DNA of 36,884 nucleotides from Priapulus caudatus (GCF_000485595.1 NW_014577318.1:71093-107976), one strand, 5' to 3'; shown: positions 1 to 10,065, counted from the stretch's first letter. A program made the numbers and translations. Notes: generated by a model not told the origin, from the sequence alone.

Positions 1-230
1 GGGTGGCGGCGGTGAGAGTTGCTGGGGATCGGAAGGAAAGGGTGGGTGCTGTAACGCGTGGCGACGGTGAGAGTTTCTGGGGATCGGAAGGAAAGGGTGG
101 GTGCTGTAACGCGTGGCGACGGTGAGAGTTGCTGGGGATGGGAAGGAAAGGGTGGGTGCTGTAACGCGTGGCGACGGTGAGAGTTGCTGGGGATGGGAAG
201 GAAAGGGTGGGTGCTGTAGCGCGTGGCGAC
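1..230. repeat. 55-bp minisatellite, about 4 copies
   Basis: Units begin at 6, 61, 116 and 171, and the next partial unit at 226, giving an exact 55-bp period. The unit contains GGTGAGAGTTGCTGGGGAT and a GGTGGGTGCTGTAACGCGTGG core. Copies differ by only one or two bases. The array runs off the left edge, so its true size is unknown. No coding signal is seen. Confidence 0.95.
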
Positions 231-248
231 GGCGACGCCACTGTGGGG

Positions 249-444
249 TAATACTCCATTAGGAGTGTTCCCAACTTTAATGTCATTAATGGTCATAATA
301 ACATATATATATATGGTCATGGTCATATATTAGTTTGTGGTTTAATGTCATTTAGGTTAGGGTTGGGGTTAGGGTTAGGGTTAGGATTATCAATTATTAA
401 TCATTAATGATATCAAAGTTGGGAACACTCCTAATGGAGCGTTA
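249..444. mobile_element. 196-bp inverted-repeat element with TTAGGG core (MITE-like)
   Basis: The left arm CTCCATTAGGAGTGTTCCC (from 254) is the exact reverse complement of the right arm ending at 439; 25 bp are perfect. The match continues imperfectly outward (TAATA/CGTTA) and inward (ATTAATGAYATYAAAG). The interior holds AT-rich sequence and a short GGGTTAGGGTTAGG tract near 361-385. It has no ORF. I could not define a convincing target-site duplication, so the superfamily is open. Confidence 0.75.
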
Positions 445-545
445 GCCGGTCTGTGTGTTTGTTATGTTCGGCAATTCACTCTCGCACTCATCGCCATGCA
501 TTCTCCGATTTTAAATACGATGATGATTTTTTCTTGTGCTCGTAG

Positions 546-681
546 AAAAGGGTGCTGCATGTCGGCGCGACGAAGGAGAGATTGCTGGAAGCTGCAGAGC
601 TATCCGGAATCAGGAAGCCCAACCAGGAAGGATTCCTGAGTTACTTCACCTGTAAAAATATGCAGGACTTCACGGGGAAAG
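546..681 (+). CDS. ANO10: ANO10 exon, N-terminal cytosolic domain
   Basis: The acceptor is a T-rich tract ending in TCGTAG at 545, and the donor is GTACGAG at 682. The reading frame gives [20 protein letters not shown] and continues to QDFTGK, the cytosolic anoctamin-10 domain. It ends with one base (G) of a split codon. The next exon completes it to Asp, which supports both junctions. Confidence 0.88.
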
Positions 682-1202
682 GTACGAGCAGTAGCGATCG
701 TTCGTAGTTTGTAGACTATCGGTGTAATTGTGTTATGAATTTAAGCTGCTAACATAGTGTGTGGCAGAGTAGGTAGCTGAGATGTAGGCCCGTGTCACAC
801 GAATATCTCGTAAGGATAATGGCCTGCAGTGTGTTTTTCGTAGATTGCACGAAGAGAATGTATTGCATTGTTAGGGGATGAATATTATCCGTTCTGCTGC
901 ATGTATTTTACTAACTTATATATTTCTTGATAGCTCAGTGGATTAATTATAGTTTAATGTAATTTGTTCTACTTAATTTTGCCCCTGAATGCCCTGTTTC
1001 TGTGATACATGTGATTAGCATGCCACATGCCTAGCGTTCACGATTATCATAAACAGTCCAATATACCTGTATACTAACTCAATATTTAGTTGTCAGATAC
1101 GATAAGGGTACATGTCTCACACATTAAAGTATGCGTGTTTACTCAATATTTGGTTATTACACATGGTAAGGGTACATATCATACACATAACATAAGGTAT
1201 AA

Positions 1203-1248
<46 letters not shown>

Positions 1249-4200
1249 ATATATATAATGATATATAATAATATATATATATAATATCAGGAGTAGATAA
1301 TAGAAGATAAAGATAGTAGATAATAGAAGATAAAGATAGTAGATAATAGAAGATAATCTTCTATTATCTACTCCTGATAATATATATAATCGTTATAGGT
1401 AAGGTGTAATATGCATGTTTACAGATAACGACATGGATTCGCTGCTGAGTACAGCGGAGAAGCAGAGACTTGTGGAACACGAGCTAATAAACATGCGAGC
1501 CATCGAGTTCGACAAGCATCTACCAGGATATGACAAGCTCACGCTCTACGTTGGAAAATCCCTGAGTATGTTGACGCCACTCACTCACGCTTATAATAAC
1601 GCCCGTAGCCTTAGAAGTGCACAGGCCTGGCTTAGCTTATTGCTTGGATTCGAACGACTGTACATCTGACACATCCACACAGACTCATACACACATACGC
1701 TTGCACACAGACACTCACACAAAGACTCTTTTCCACAGACTCTCACACACAGACTTTTACGTAAAGATTTGCACACAGACAATGACACGCATGCATCCAC
1801 ATGCATTCACTTATATTAGATTTGTCTAACGCAGAAGAATGTATCAAAAAGACTGCACACATATGCTACCACACAGACTTTTACGTAAAGATTTGCACAC
1901 AGACAATGACACGCATGCACCCACACGCATTCACTTATATTAGATTTGTCTATTTTGTAAATTTTTCCAAGGTACAAAAGTGCATGAAAAGGGTGTGATC
2001 GTTCAGTATGTACCACCTGCATGAGCGAGACACGCATGCGAGAGGCTAGGACACCGAGCTGGTAGTCCAGACCACTGCGTGTCGGCCGTATTCAAACCAG
2101 CTGGGTATTACAGCGCGTGATAGCCACGAAGCTTGAGGCACATATTGTCTGGGTCTCGGTAAACGGCCCGGACGCTTAGATCGCGGTTGCTGTGACCTTG
2201 AGCGCAAGGCCATTTTATCACGATTAGCATTCAGCGCATGTGATAAGCCGGCGTGAGCAAACGGTTCTGCGATGCTACATCAGTAGGGTTGTGTTAGCAG
2301 CCAGTGGGGGAGCTCTCACTCTGTAAAGCACAAACATATCATACTTGCCCTGCACCACATGTTGTGTTATGATTTTTTTCGGTTTCTTTATTTTATAGGC
2401 TGGACACGTCAAGGGTCTTAAATCCACATGCGAGTGAAACCCAACTCCAGGATTCTGGCTCGGTCCATTTTGGCCTCAGCCTAGGAACGGTCGCCACGCT
2501 TGTTCTCCATGTGACACGATCCAAGGGTCTACAGCGGAGAGATTCCACTGTTTCGCTATCCTTCTTACACAAACCTCGCCATTGCCAAGAACATCTCTGG
2601 CCTCGGCCACGTCTCCTAACCACCAACAACAGTCGAACTTACGACACTGGTCTGATGGCACCGGTGGAAGCGGCTGGAATATGGCCATACCACGGAGTTT
2701 TCCGTCACTCCGTATATAAGACATCAAGGGGTCGCAAGATACCCAGTCTCGCGCAGCACCACTCGTTTGGAATGGGCCAAGTCCTCGATTGGTGACACTT
2801 GGCATAGATCTATCTGATCATTGCGCAACAAACACTAAGAACGAAGAAAAAGCAAGAAGGAAGAAGCTGAAGGATGAACTATGATGATGACGATGAGCAA
2901 TGATGCATGACTAGGGCGATGATGATGACGATGAAGAAAAAATAAAACAACCAAGACCACAAACCGCACAGAATGGCAGCGGTGGCGGCCGATGGCACGA
3001 CAGCGGCGAGCGCGAAGAGAAAAAGACGAAGCCGACCGTCTCCGCACGCGCCCCGTGCGTCTTGTTCGGGGCCAGACGACATCCGCTGCGGTACTCGTGC
3101 GGCGAGGAAGGCTTGGGCGTCTAGCTTTGCTTCCTGGGCTATCTACACGAAGCGGCGTCGTGCGCACCGCCTCCATGGCAATCGTCTACTTCGCAATGCT
3201 GGTCGTGGACTAACGTCAACAAAGCACAACGTTCTTCGCACGGTTCAAGCCTCATCTGGGTTACGGTGTGTTCTGGGAGGACGTGGAAGCGACGAATGCA
3301 CGAGCTCAGTGGATATGGGTGGGGAGAAACGATCGCATGCAGCCGTTCGAGGAGGCCGCGCGCGCGCGTTTCAAGGTGAGAGGGGAGGCGCGGGAGGAAG
3401 GTCGAGCGTGTTCGCTTGTTTTCGTATTGTGGTTCTTGTTTTGTTCTTCCTGGCATTGGTTTGCGGTCTGTGCTGCGGCAGGTAAATTTGTTACTTGTTC
3501 CATCAGCAGTAGGCTTCTGGTTGGTTGTTTGTTTGTTTTAACTTAGCTAGGTCGTTTGTTTGATACAGCTGGCTTTGTTAATGAAATGCTGTTGGCTAAT
3601 TAAATACTTTATTGTTGTAGGTGGTTGTTTGGCTCAGTGAACCTGTTTTACTAGCAAGGAACTGTTCTTTCTGGTGGGCGCTGTGGTCTCATGCTGCCTT
3701 GTGCTAGGCATTTGATGTTGATAGGGCAAAATGTTATGGATTTTTGAATTTTTAATATTTTGGTCTCAGTTAATACTGGTGTGGGTTTTCGATGCAGGGT
3801 AAGCGATGCGGGTGAATCCTGTGACGGGAAGAAATGAGCCAACGTACCCATCCTGGAAGAGGGCCATGTAAGTACTCTATGGAGCATTCACTGAACATCG
3901 TGATGGTCTCGTCTCTACTGTCGGCATTCTATGCTGAGTGTTTGGCTCGGAGTTTTTGCAATTGGTTATAAGTATGATTTTATTTTTTATAACCAAAAAT
4001 TCAGTATATTTATTATTTAATGAAAATTTATAAATTCATGGTGGCGAATTAACGGGAGATCGGAGTCAAAATACTCCTGATGTTGCTGTCGGACTCCGCT
4101 GATTTGACATATGGCAGGAGTCCGTGTATCCCATGAAAATTCTTGCCATATCGCAACTAGTTCAATCGCAGAGGCACGCGCTCGCGGAATTAACGTATTT

Positions 4201-7200
4201 TCCAGCCTAAATGCCAAGAGAAAATTGGCAGAACGTGCAACGCACATGAATCTTAAAGAAAAAGCCATGTCGTTTAGTATAAATGCTTTAATTTTGAACG
4301 TCAGACTGCGGACTCCGTCATTTTGCTGAGGACATCCCTCTCAATCGCGTTGGAACTCCGTGTTGCAAAAGTCTAAATTTCACCGCCTGAAATTAAAATC
4401 ATTTATAATATATATTATATATATATATCTGATATATATATAGATATATTAATATTATATATATAATTGTGTCTGTAGAATAAATTAAAGACGAAGACAT
4501 CACTTTTTAGGCTGTTACTTGCTCAGAGTTATCAACGGCTTTAAAACGCGATCATTAAGACACTTTAATGAAGAATAAACTTGTAATACATTCATAACCT
4601 CTATATAACATAATGTATGTAAATATGCTATACTAAATAGGCGCCATTCATGTTTATAATATCGATATATAGGTTAGTGTGAAATGTCGCGCGGCCCCCG
4701 CACTCAGTGTTATTTAGGGTAACGCATATCTGCGCGTTCCTCCCCTTTGGAAAGCACCAGCCCTATTCCTCAGGACACCACCAAAATTTCTGACCGCGCA
4801 CCGTTTCGCCGAGGCGCTTTTTGGCGGTTTTTCCCTGCCTTGGGAGAACGCCCCTAAATCCGGAAACTAACGTATGAACTGAGGTACCGCGTTCGCCGAT
4901 ACCAGCCTTTACTCCGGTACGTATCCCTTCGCTACACTGCGTAGTGACGTTAGTGTAAAACCGGGTGGGGAACTGTCGGACGCGGTACCCAGTCCTACAC
5001 TACGTTAGTGGTAGCAGTTCAGTGGATTGAGGGGACTAGGGAGGCAATATTTTATTTTTGCCCAAAAATGAAATAATCCTGATGAGGCTTAACTAGCTGC
5101 AGGCAATTTGCAGCGAATTTGATCCCGGGATTTGCGCGCCGAAACTTTGATCCGCGGGATTTGAGTTTTCTTATGATATTCAAGATGAAAAGAAGAGGAG
5201 GAAACACATCGCCGCTTATTTATAAGAAAATCCTCGCGGGTGAAAAGTCGAGGAAAATCAAATACAGGACCCCGCTTTTTAGCAATTCTTGGGCCGGAAT
5301 TTTGTCCGCGCGTAGAAAATACCCTTTACTGAGATATTGGGAACGCCGCGATGCGGTCCTTCGACCTCGGAGTGGGGCGGCCGGGTGGAATGTATCCAGG
5401 TTTATGTCTTTCATTAAAGTTTGTCTGATGATCGCGTAAAGCGTGAACTCGGAGTAACAGCTAAAAGTGATGTCTTGTCTATTAATTTATCTACAGATAC
5501 AATTTATTACGTCTCTGGCAACTTATGCATCGAGCACTGTCACCGCGACAGTATAGACTCAAAGCATCCAGGACATATATAATAACGTAGTGTGATTGCT
5601 ATTATAATCTGATGCAGTCCGCACATTTGCCTTGCGATCAATTATGCAAGATAACTTGATCTACTAATTACAATAGTTTTAACTTAAAACTGTTATTCAT
5701 AACCAAACAAATTTTTGGTTTAACTAAACGGGAGAATGGCGTGCAGAGTATTATTTATAAACTAGCAACTATGGTCATTGTGAGACATAAAAGTACAATG
5801 TGAGCTTGCTGAACATCTATGTGGTAGTATATGGCACTCAGTTACTTTATAATCGTATTAATTATTTGCATAGGCTACATTTTTTGCAATTAAGCAGCAC
5901 ACGCTACAGATTCTTCATTAAAGTTTGTCGCTAGCGTCTGTGTAATTCGGCGGCCCCCACTGTGTTTTTGTATCCACACAGGTGATGCTGATCTACTTCC
6001 GTCTTGAGTTCTGGGCTCAAGGTCGCTACAAGCTTGACCCGACACTGTTCAACCGTCTGCTGCTGTTTGTGCCAACCACCCTCTACGCTCTTGTGGTGCT
6101 TAGCATGAACGCTGCCTATCGGGTGCTAGCAACCAAGCTCACAAACTGGGGTAGGCTTCTTTGAAAGTGTGATCGTAACTAGGAATCAGACAAATCTGTT
6201 GTAAAGCAAATAGGGAGTTTAAACGGTTACAATTCACATGTTCATAAAGATACAAAGGTTAGTGGTCATTATGATGTCATTTTAAAGCCTTTATGCAGAT
6301 GAGTACTTCAAATATTAGCGATCAGTATCAGGTGGTGATTGAAATTGGACTGTAATATGAGACAATACCATTAATTTACTCAATAACAATTCATGTCTAT
6401 ATTTTTTATGGAAAGTTATTTTATGTAATGAAGTTTTACTTTAATACTAACTGTAATACATGCATTATTTCAGAAAACCACCGGCTACAATCATCCTACG
6501 AGAATCAGCTTATCGTTAAATTAGTCCTTGTAAGTAATATTTAATATATGGTTAGTATGACTCAAAATTCACAATTTAGTCATTGTGTATGATTCGACTT
6601 GTTTTGCTAAGTTTGGCATCAATGTCAATAAACTGCTGACAATTAATATATATGCAAGCCGGAATAAGTTGTAGTTTACATAGCTATATAACAGAGAAAT
6701 AAAAGAAAACTAGATTATAATCTTTGGATGTGACAAGGCTATGTATGCATTCTTGTGTGTAGGTCGTCTGAAGATATGCTCTTATATTTATGTAATTTAT
6801 CCGATATCACCGTGATCATTTTTACGCAATGTGCTATTCACATTTCTGTTTCTTTTTCAGTTTGATTTCATCAACTGTTTCATGTCCCTGTTCTACATTG
6901 CATTCGTCCTACAAGATCTGAGACTGCTCCGAATAGTAAGTGTAGTTTATTCGTATATTGCATATCTATCTCTTACAGCAGTATCTATCTTGCTCTGCTG
7001 TCGTATTTATTTCTGAAACATCAAATCAGTAGCACTGGTATAGTCTGCACAGGAAATTTAATCAGGATTATTCATCAACCAAGGAACCAAGGAAAACCAA
7101 GAAAAATTGCCTTGTTTAGAAATTGAACCCATATTGTTTTAGCCCTCTTTGGTAGGTGAAACAACATTGCATTCTAGAGCAGGATATTTTAGGGTAGCTG

Positions 7201-10065
7201 TTTGCACTGGCGTCGCCAAGAATTCTATGTTAAATTTACTTGCCTATAGGTGACGCTAGTTGTACTTCTGTGGTTTACTTGTTGTGACTCTAAAATATTA
7301 TCAGGAGTGTCATAATATCAGGAGTCTATCAATATTGATAGACTCCTGATAATATAGATTATATTATATAGTCAAATGCAGATATGCAAATGTTATCTAA
7401 TATTTGGCAGGGTCACACTCTGAACCAGAACAAATTCCTGACTAATTTCATCCCGTAAACCTCAATTTAATCTAATATACTTGGGTCTTCTACATTTTAC
7501 AAAATGAAACCCTGGGTTGTGCTGGGCGCAACTGTAACCAATCTTGAAATTGCAGCAGGAATGCTTCAATATTGAAAATAACATACATGTAAATCATCAA
7601 AATATATATTACTTAAATGATGTCTATTTCTTAATGTCTTGGTGATATATTACTAATGTAATTATGGATTGATGATGACTTCTTTGGTGATTCAAAATGG
7701 TAGAGGCAATAATTAAGATGTCAAGATAGATATTTGTTCATGTAATTATAAGGGGTAAGGAGGCAATTAAGCGTATTAACATTGGTAGCTCGATTGTACT
7801 GCAGAACCTAATAAGTTTTTCCTCTCATGGCAGAGCCTGGCAACACTCCTGATCACGATGCAGATAGTAGGGCAGATGCAGGAAGTGTTGGTGCCATACC
7901 TGCTCAAAAAGTACAAGAAATGGGAGCTACAAAAGCAGGGGAAAGAAAATGGAGAGGAGAAGTTTGATGACATGGAAATGCAGAAAAGACAAGCAAAATA
8001 TCCCGTAAGTTTAATCAACCAAACGGAATTATCTTGGCTTGCTGCAATCCTAATTGGCGAACGATTGGTCGATGTAAGTGTTATGCACATTTGTCTTTAG
8101 CTGTTCTGATTGGGAAGATATGATACATGCAGAAGTTAGTCTTGATAAAAAATAGCATAATTCGAAATTTACTTCCTAAAATTTACCTAAAGGTTTGTGC
8201 ACTATGCTAACATTATTAATGTATCATCTTTTGTAGAGGTGGTTTTAAATGTAAGACATGGTTCTAACTATTTATGGCTCTAGTTCCATATACTGTGCTC
8301 ACAAATTACAAAGCACCTGGGCAATAACAATTTAGTGCTGATTGCCCAGTAATGCAGATAAGGTCTATGTCTTCCTGGGTACTGCCGGAACGTACCCTGG
8401 GTACGGTCCGGTATACCGGAACGTACCCTGGTAACTATCTGATATGGTTAGGGTTAGGGAGTAGGCGTAGGCGTAGGTGACATATATGTACCTGAGGTAA
8501 CTATCTGATATGGTTAGGGTTAGGGAGTAGGCGTAGGTCGACTCCCTAGACTCGTTAGTGGAGTAGGCGAGGTACGGTCCGGCATATTTGATAGTACCAA
8601 GGTACGTTCCGGTATACCGGACTGTACCCAGGGTACGTTCCGGCAGTACCCAGGGAGACATAGACCCTGGCAGCCCCAGTAATTGGCAAGTGCTGTTACA
8701 ACCATTGGCACAATCGGTACGTTAGTAAAATGCGTAGATGTATGTTGATGTTGTTCTTTTGATTATCGATTTCATGATCGCAAGGCATATTTGGAAATGC
8801 TACACTGCTCCATAACGAGTTGAAATAGGTCCCTTCCTCGATCAATTTAGGTACTGCATTCACCTCGCATTCTGTATATGCCTCATGTACTGTCGTTGCA
8901 GGGAACGTTTGACGACTATCTGGAACTGTTTTTGCAATTTGGTTACGTCTTCCTGTTTTCGTCCGCCTACCCCCTGGCTGCCTTCTGGGCTCTACTTAAC
9001 AACGTTCTGGAAGTACGGACCGACGCTTTTAAACTGTGCAGGGTTTTCCAAAGGCCATTTTCGCATCTGGCTGCATCAGTTGGAGCGTGGCAAGTACGTG
9101 ACTCATTCCCTGATACATTTACCAATCAATAAATCACGTCTATGCCAATTATGTACATTGGAAAAAAAAAATTTCGTAAAAGAACAGTTTCCTGACAATT
9201 AAAATAAATGTAGCCCCGTGACGCACTGTTATTGAAAGTCGTCACGCTAAATCTTTGCCTCTCGATTATTTTAGGTTGCGTTTGAGGTTATGGGAGTAAT
9301 AGCGGTAATTACAAATTGTGCCCTGATTGCTATATCACCGCAAAGCAAGTCATTCTTCCCAGAAAGCAGCACAACAGAGCTGCTACTGATCTTTGTCGGA
9401 ATTGAGGTGAGTGGGGAAGCTCCACATTATTTCTCAATACTATTTATTTCGATGACCACCTACATACCCAAATGTTTACTGTTGGATTCCACATCCACAC
9501 AACCACCACACTGCGATGTTGCCAGTAATACTGAGCTGACAGATACATATCACAGGTCACTCCCAAGTATTATATTCTCAGGTGCGACAGTGAATTTTGT
9601 CGGTGAATATAATTAACTTGTTTATTTTTGGCAGCATCTGATTCTGGGTGCCAAGTTGTGCATAGCCTACCTCGTCCCAGACACACCAGAGTGGGTGGAA
9701 ACAGCGCTGGCTAAGATTGAACATCAGTCTAGAGAAGCACTTAAACACGATGTATGTTATCTCACCCCAGTGTTAATAGTCTGCCTGCTAGTCACACACA
9801 GTGTTTGTTGTGTGTTTAGCTGTGAGAAATCAAAACTTCAATTTTAGATTGCCTGATGATATCATGTTTACAATTTGCAAAATAATTGTACCTTTGTAAA
9901 ATTGTACCTTTATTATGCTTTAAACCTATTACCTATCTATATATCTATCCATCTACTATATATCTATTTCAGAGGTCACAGCAAACAAGAAGGCTATTTG
10001 AGAAGGGTTCTTCCTTGGACATTGACTTCCCTGAACGTTCTGGTCCAGTTGAAACAGAAATATAA
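546..10065 (+). CDS. ANO10: Anoctamin-10 (TMEM16K) gene, 5' partial, one middle exon block disrupted
   Basis: Multi-exon gene for an anoctamin of the ANO10 type, a ten-helix membrane protein; vertebrate ANO10 is an ER-associated, calcium-dependent phospholipid scramblase. Exons in order: 546-681, 1425-1565, a damaged block at about 2972-3375, 3798-3867, one short exon not found, then 5982-6150, 6474-6529, 6861-6935, 7834-8004, 8902-9093, 9275-9406, 9635-9751 and 9973-10065. Diagnostic pieces are [40 protein letters not shown] and [17 protein letters not shown]. The acidic residues that bind calcium in the family are visible in the last helices (D/E in DDYLEL, E and D in LEVRTDA). All junctions from 5982 onward are GT-AG and keep phase. 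The first exons (about 50 residues in human ANO10) lie upstream of 546 and are not seen. The family call rests on remembered alignment. Confidence 0.93.
1206..1290. repeat. (AT)n microsatellite
   Basis: A pure AT run followed by interrupted AT-rich sequence in an ANO10 intron, directly beside the hairpin at 1286-1378. Confidence 0.95.
1286..1378. repeat. Hairpin element with ATCAGGAGT ends and an amplified left arm
   Basis: It starts ATCAGGAGTAGATAATAGAA and ends with the reverse complement, CTTCTATTATCTACTCCTGAT. The left arm has been amplified in a 23-bp period (GATAGTAGATAATAGAAGAT repeated), so the right arm can pair with any of three left copies. It sits in AT-rich intron sequence. It is one of three hairpins in the window with these ends. 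Confidence 0.8.
1425..1565 (+). CDS. ANO10: ANO10 exon, N-terminal domain
   Basis: The acceptor is GTTTACAG at 1424 and the donor GTATGT at 1566. It encodes [20 protein letters not shown] and then [16 protein letters not shown], the 'HIPGYP...LYPGKSL' signature that precedes the first transmembrane block in ANO10. It ends in phase 1 (one base, A). Confidence 0.9.
1566..2971. other. ANO10 intron, mostly unassigned
   Basis: Apart from the duplication at 1745-1953, nothing is recognised. The stretch 2400-2800 has open frames on both strands but no motif I can place. The end (2830-2960) is GAT/AAG-rich simple sequence leading up to the damaged ANO10 exon block. Confidence 0.6.
1745..1953. repeat. 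124-bp tandem duplication in an ANO10 intron
   Basis: About 82 bp beginning CACACAGACTTTTACGTAAA and ending TTATATTAGATTTGTCTA occurs at 1745-1829 and again at 1869-1953, offset 124 bp, with only a few differences. The flanks are CA-rich. The short ORFs here are shadows of the repeat. Confidence 0.85.
2972..3375 (+). pseudogene. ANO10: ANO10 exon block for the first transmembrane region, frame broken several times
   Basis: No single frame is open, but pieces of ANO10 occur in the right order in different frames. They are: [14 protein letters not shown] followed by a frame with GEEGLGV-stop-LCFLGY; [28 protein letters not shown]; and MQPFEE...RARFK before a good donor (GTGAGAG at 3376). These match the order DDIR-YFG-FLGYYTK, NLIW-TV-LE-WKR, Y-WGT and EEPRP-FKG known in the family. 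The breaks look like scattered one- or two-base insertions and deletions plus a TAG where Tyr is expected. Clean exons on both sides argue for unpolished sequence rather than gene death, but true decay cannot be excluded. The 5' boundary (AG at 2970-2971) is approximate. Confidence 0.65.
3798..3867 (+). CDS. ANO10: ANO10 exon with [14 protein letters not shown] motif
   Basis: The acceptor is TTTCGATGCAG at 3797 and the donor GTAAGT at 3868. From 3806 it reads [20 protein letters not shown], the conserved cytosolic segment before the next helix. Read in phase from the acceptor, GGTAAGCGATG is one base short of giving GKRM in frame, so either one base is missing or the acceptor is at 3803. It ends in phase 2. 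Confidence 0.8.
3868..5981. other. ANO10: ANO10 intronic region; one short exon expected but not found
   Basis: The exon at 3867 ends in phase 2 and the exon at 5982 starts in phase 0, so an exon of roughly 60 bases for the 'RY-VSLP-CL' helix is missing. I could not place it. Otherwise this holds AT-rich sequence, an AT microsatellite at 4405-4465 and a GC-richer unassigned stretch at 4680-5440. Confidence 0.6.
5982..6150 (+). CDS. ANO10: ANO10 exon, transmembrane segment
   Basis: The acceptor is TTGTATCCACACAG at 5981 and the donor GTAGGC at 6151. It encodes [20 protein letters not shown], then [20 protein letters not shown] and [11 protein letters not shown], matching 'VMMIYF...E-WA' and 'YVPS-IYA-VI-IMN-LYR' in ANO10. 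It ends with one base of a split Glu codon. Confidence 0.95.
6474..6529 (+). CDS. ANO10: ANO10 exon, [13 protein letters not shown] segment
   Basis: The acceptor is ATTATTTCAG at 6473 and the donor GTAAGT at 6530. With the carried G it reads [19 protein letters not shown], close to the conserved 'WENHRLESAYQNHLILK' turn. It is a 56-base exon ending in phase 0. Confidence 0.95.
6861..6935 (+). CDS. ANO10: ANO10 exon, core helix
   Basis: The acceptor is TTCTTTTTCAG at 6860 and the donor GTAAGT at 6936; 25 codons in phase 0. It encodes [17 protein letters not shown] followed by QDLRLLRI, one of the best-conserved ANO10 helices. Confidence 0.96.
7316..7351. repeat. 36-bp perfect palindrome with ATCAGGAGT ends
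   Basis: TATCAGGAGTCTATCAAT is followed at once by its exact reverse complement. A second TATCAGGAGT lies just upstream at 7300, so an earlier or partial copy may overlap. It lies in an ANO10 intron in AT-rich sequence and shares its termini with the hairpins at 1286-1378 and 12727-12795. Confidence 0.9.
7834..8004 (+). CDS. ANO10: ANO10 exon, helix with calcium-site Glu and basic loop
   Basis: The acceptor is CCTCTCATGGCAG at 7833 and the donor GTAAGT at 8005; 57 codons. It encodes [20 protein letters not shown] and then a charged loop rich in Lys, Glu and Asp. The Glu of QMQE aligns with the TM6 calcium-site Glu of the family. The residue four before it, Asn in other anoctamins as I recall them, is Gly here. 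Confidence 0.95.
8354..8674 (+). mobile_element. Long-TIR non-autonomous element, copy A (Mutator-like)
   Basis: A 321-bp element flanked by a perfect 9-bp direct repeat, CCCAGTAAT, at 8345-8353 and 8675-8683. The ends are GCAGATAAGGTCTATG and CATAGACCCTGGCAGC. Inverted arms of about 90 bp carry repeated CCGGAACGTACC/GGTACGTTCCGG motifs. The centre has GGTTAGGGTTAGGGAGTAGG. It has no ORF. It lies in the ANO10 intron between 8004 and 8902. Long TIRs plus a 9-bp duplication fit Mutator-like MITEs. Confidence 0.9.
8902..9093 (+). CDS. ANO10: ANO10 exon, calcium-site helices
   Basis: The acceptor is CTGTCGTTGCAG at 8901 and the donor GTACGTG at 9094; 64 codons. It encodes [20 protein letters not shown], then [15 protein letters not shown] and [16 protein letters not shown]. 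The acidic pair in DYLEL and the E/D pair in LEVRTD correspond to the calcium-coordinating residues of anoctamin TM7 and TM8. Confidence 0.97.
9275..9406 (+). CDS. ANO10: ANO10 exon, late transmembrane segment
   Basis: The acceptor is CGATTATTTTAG at 9274 and the donor GTGAGT at 9407; 44 codons. It encodes [20 protein letters not shown] and then [17 protein letters not shown], matching 'AFE-MSVISVVTNCALI' in ANO10. Confidence 0.96.
9635..9751 (+). CDS. ANO10: ANO10 exon, last helix and start of C-terminal tail
   Basis: The acceptor is TTTATTTTTGGCAG at 9634 and the donor GTATGT at 9752; 39 codons. It encodes [20 protein letters not shown] followed by an amphipathic [14 protein letters not shown] tail. 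'IPD-P' after the last helix is typical of ANO10. Confidence 0.95.
9973..10065 (+). CDS. ANO10: ANO10 terminal exon with stop
   Basis: The acceptor is ATCTATTTCAG at 9972 and the stop is TAA at 10063-10065. It encodes a 30-residue charged tail, [20 protein letters not shown] and on to VETEI. The tail is family-variable, so the exon is supported mainly by the splice site and phase. Confidence 0.85.
   Translation, partial: RSQQTRRLFEKGSSLDIDFPERSGPVETEI

Noticed and set aside
361-388. True telomere or subtelomere
   Set aside because: The TTAGGG tract is only a few units long and lies inside a bounded inverted-repeat element.
2476-2805. Minus-strand frame of 109 codons, possible LINE tail
   Set aside because: Phrases looked transposon-like, but no reverse transcriptase or other motif could be named, and plus-strand frames overlap it.
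4017-4329. Overlapping frames on both strands with ACTCCTGAT and CGGACTCC motifs
   Set aside because: Only one copy of the hairpin terminus is present and no paired end is found; the frames have no recognised family.
5400-5435. Candidate for the missing ANO10 exon (TATCCAG acceptor, [10 protein letters not shown])
   Set aside because: The phase at its GTAAAG donor does not fit the exon at 5982 and the similarity is too weak.
5410-5931. TTCATTAAAGTTTGTC repeated at about 5411 and 5916
   Set aside because: Too short, with no flanking similarity; could be chance in AT-rich DNA.
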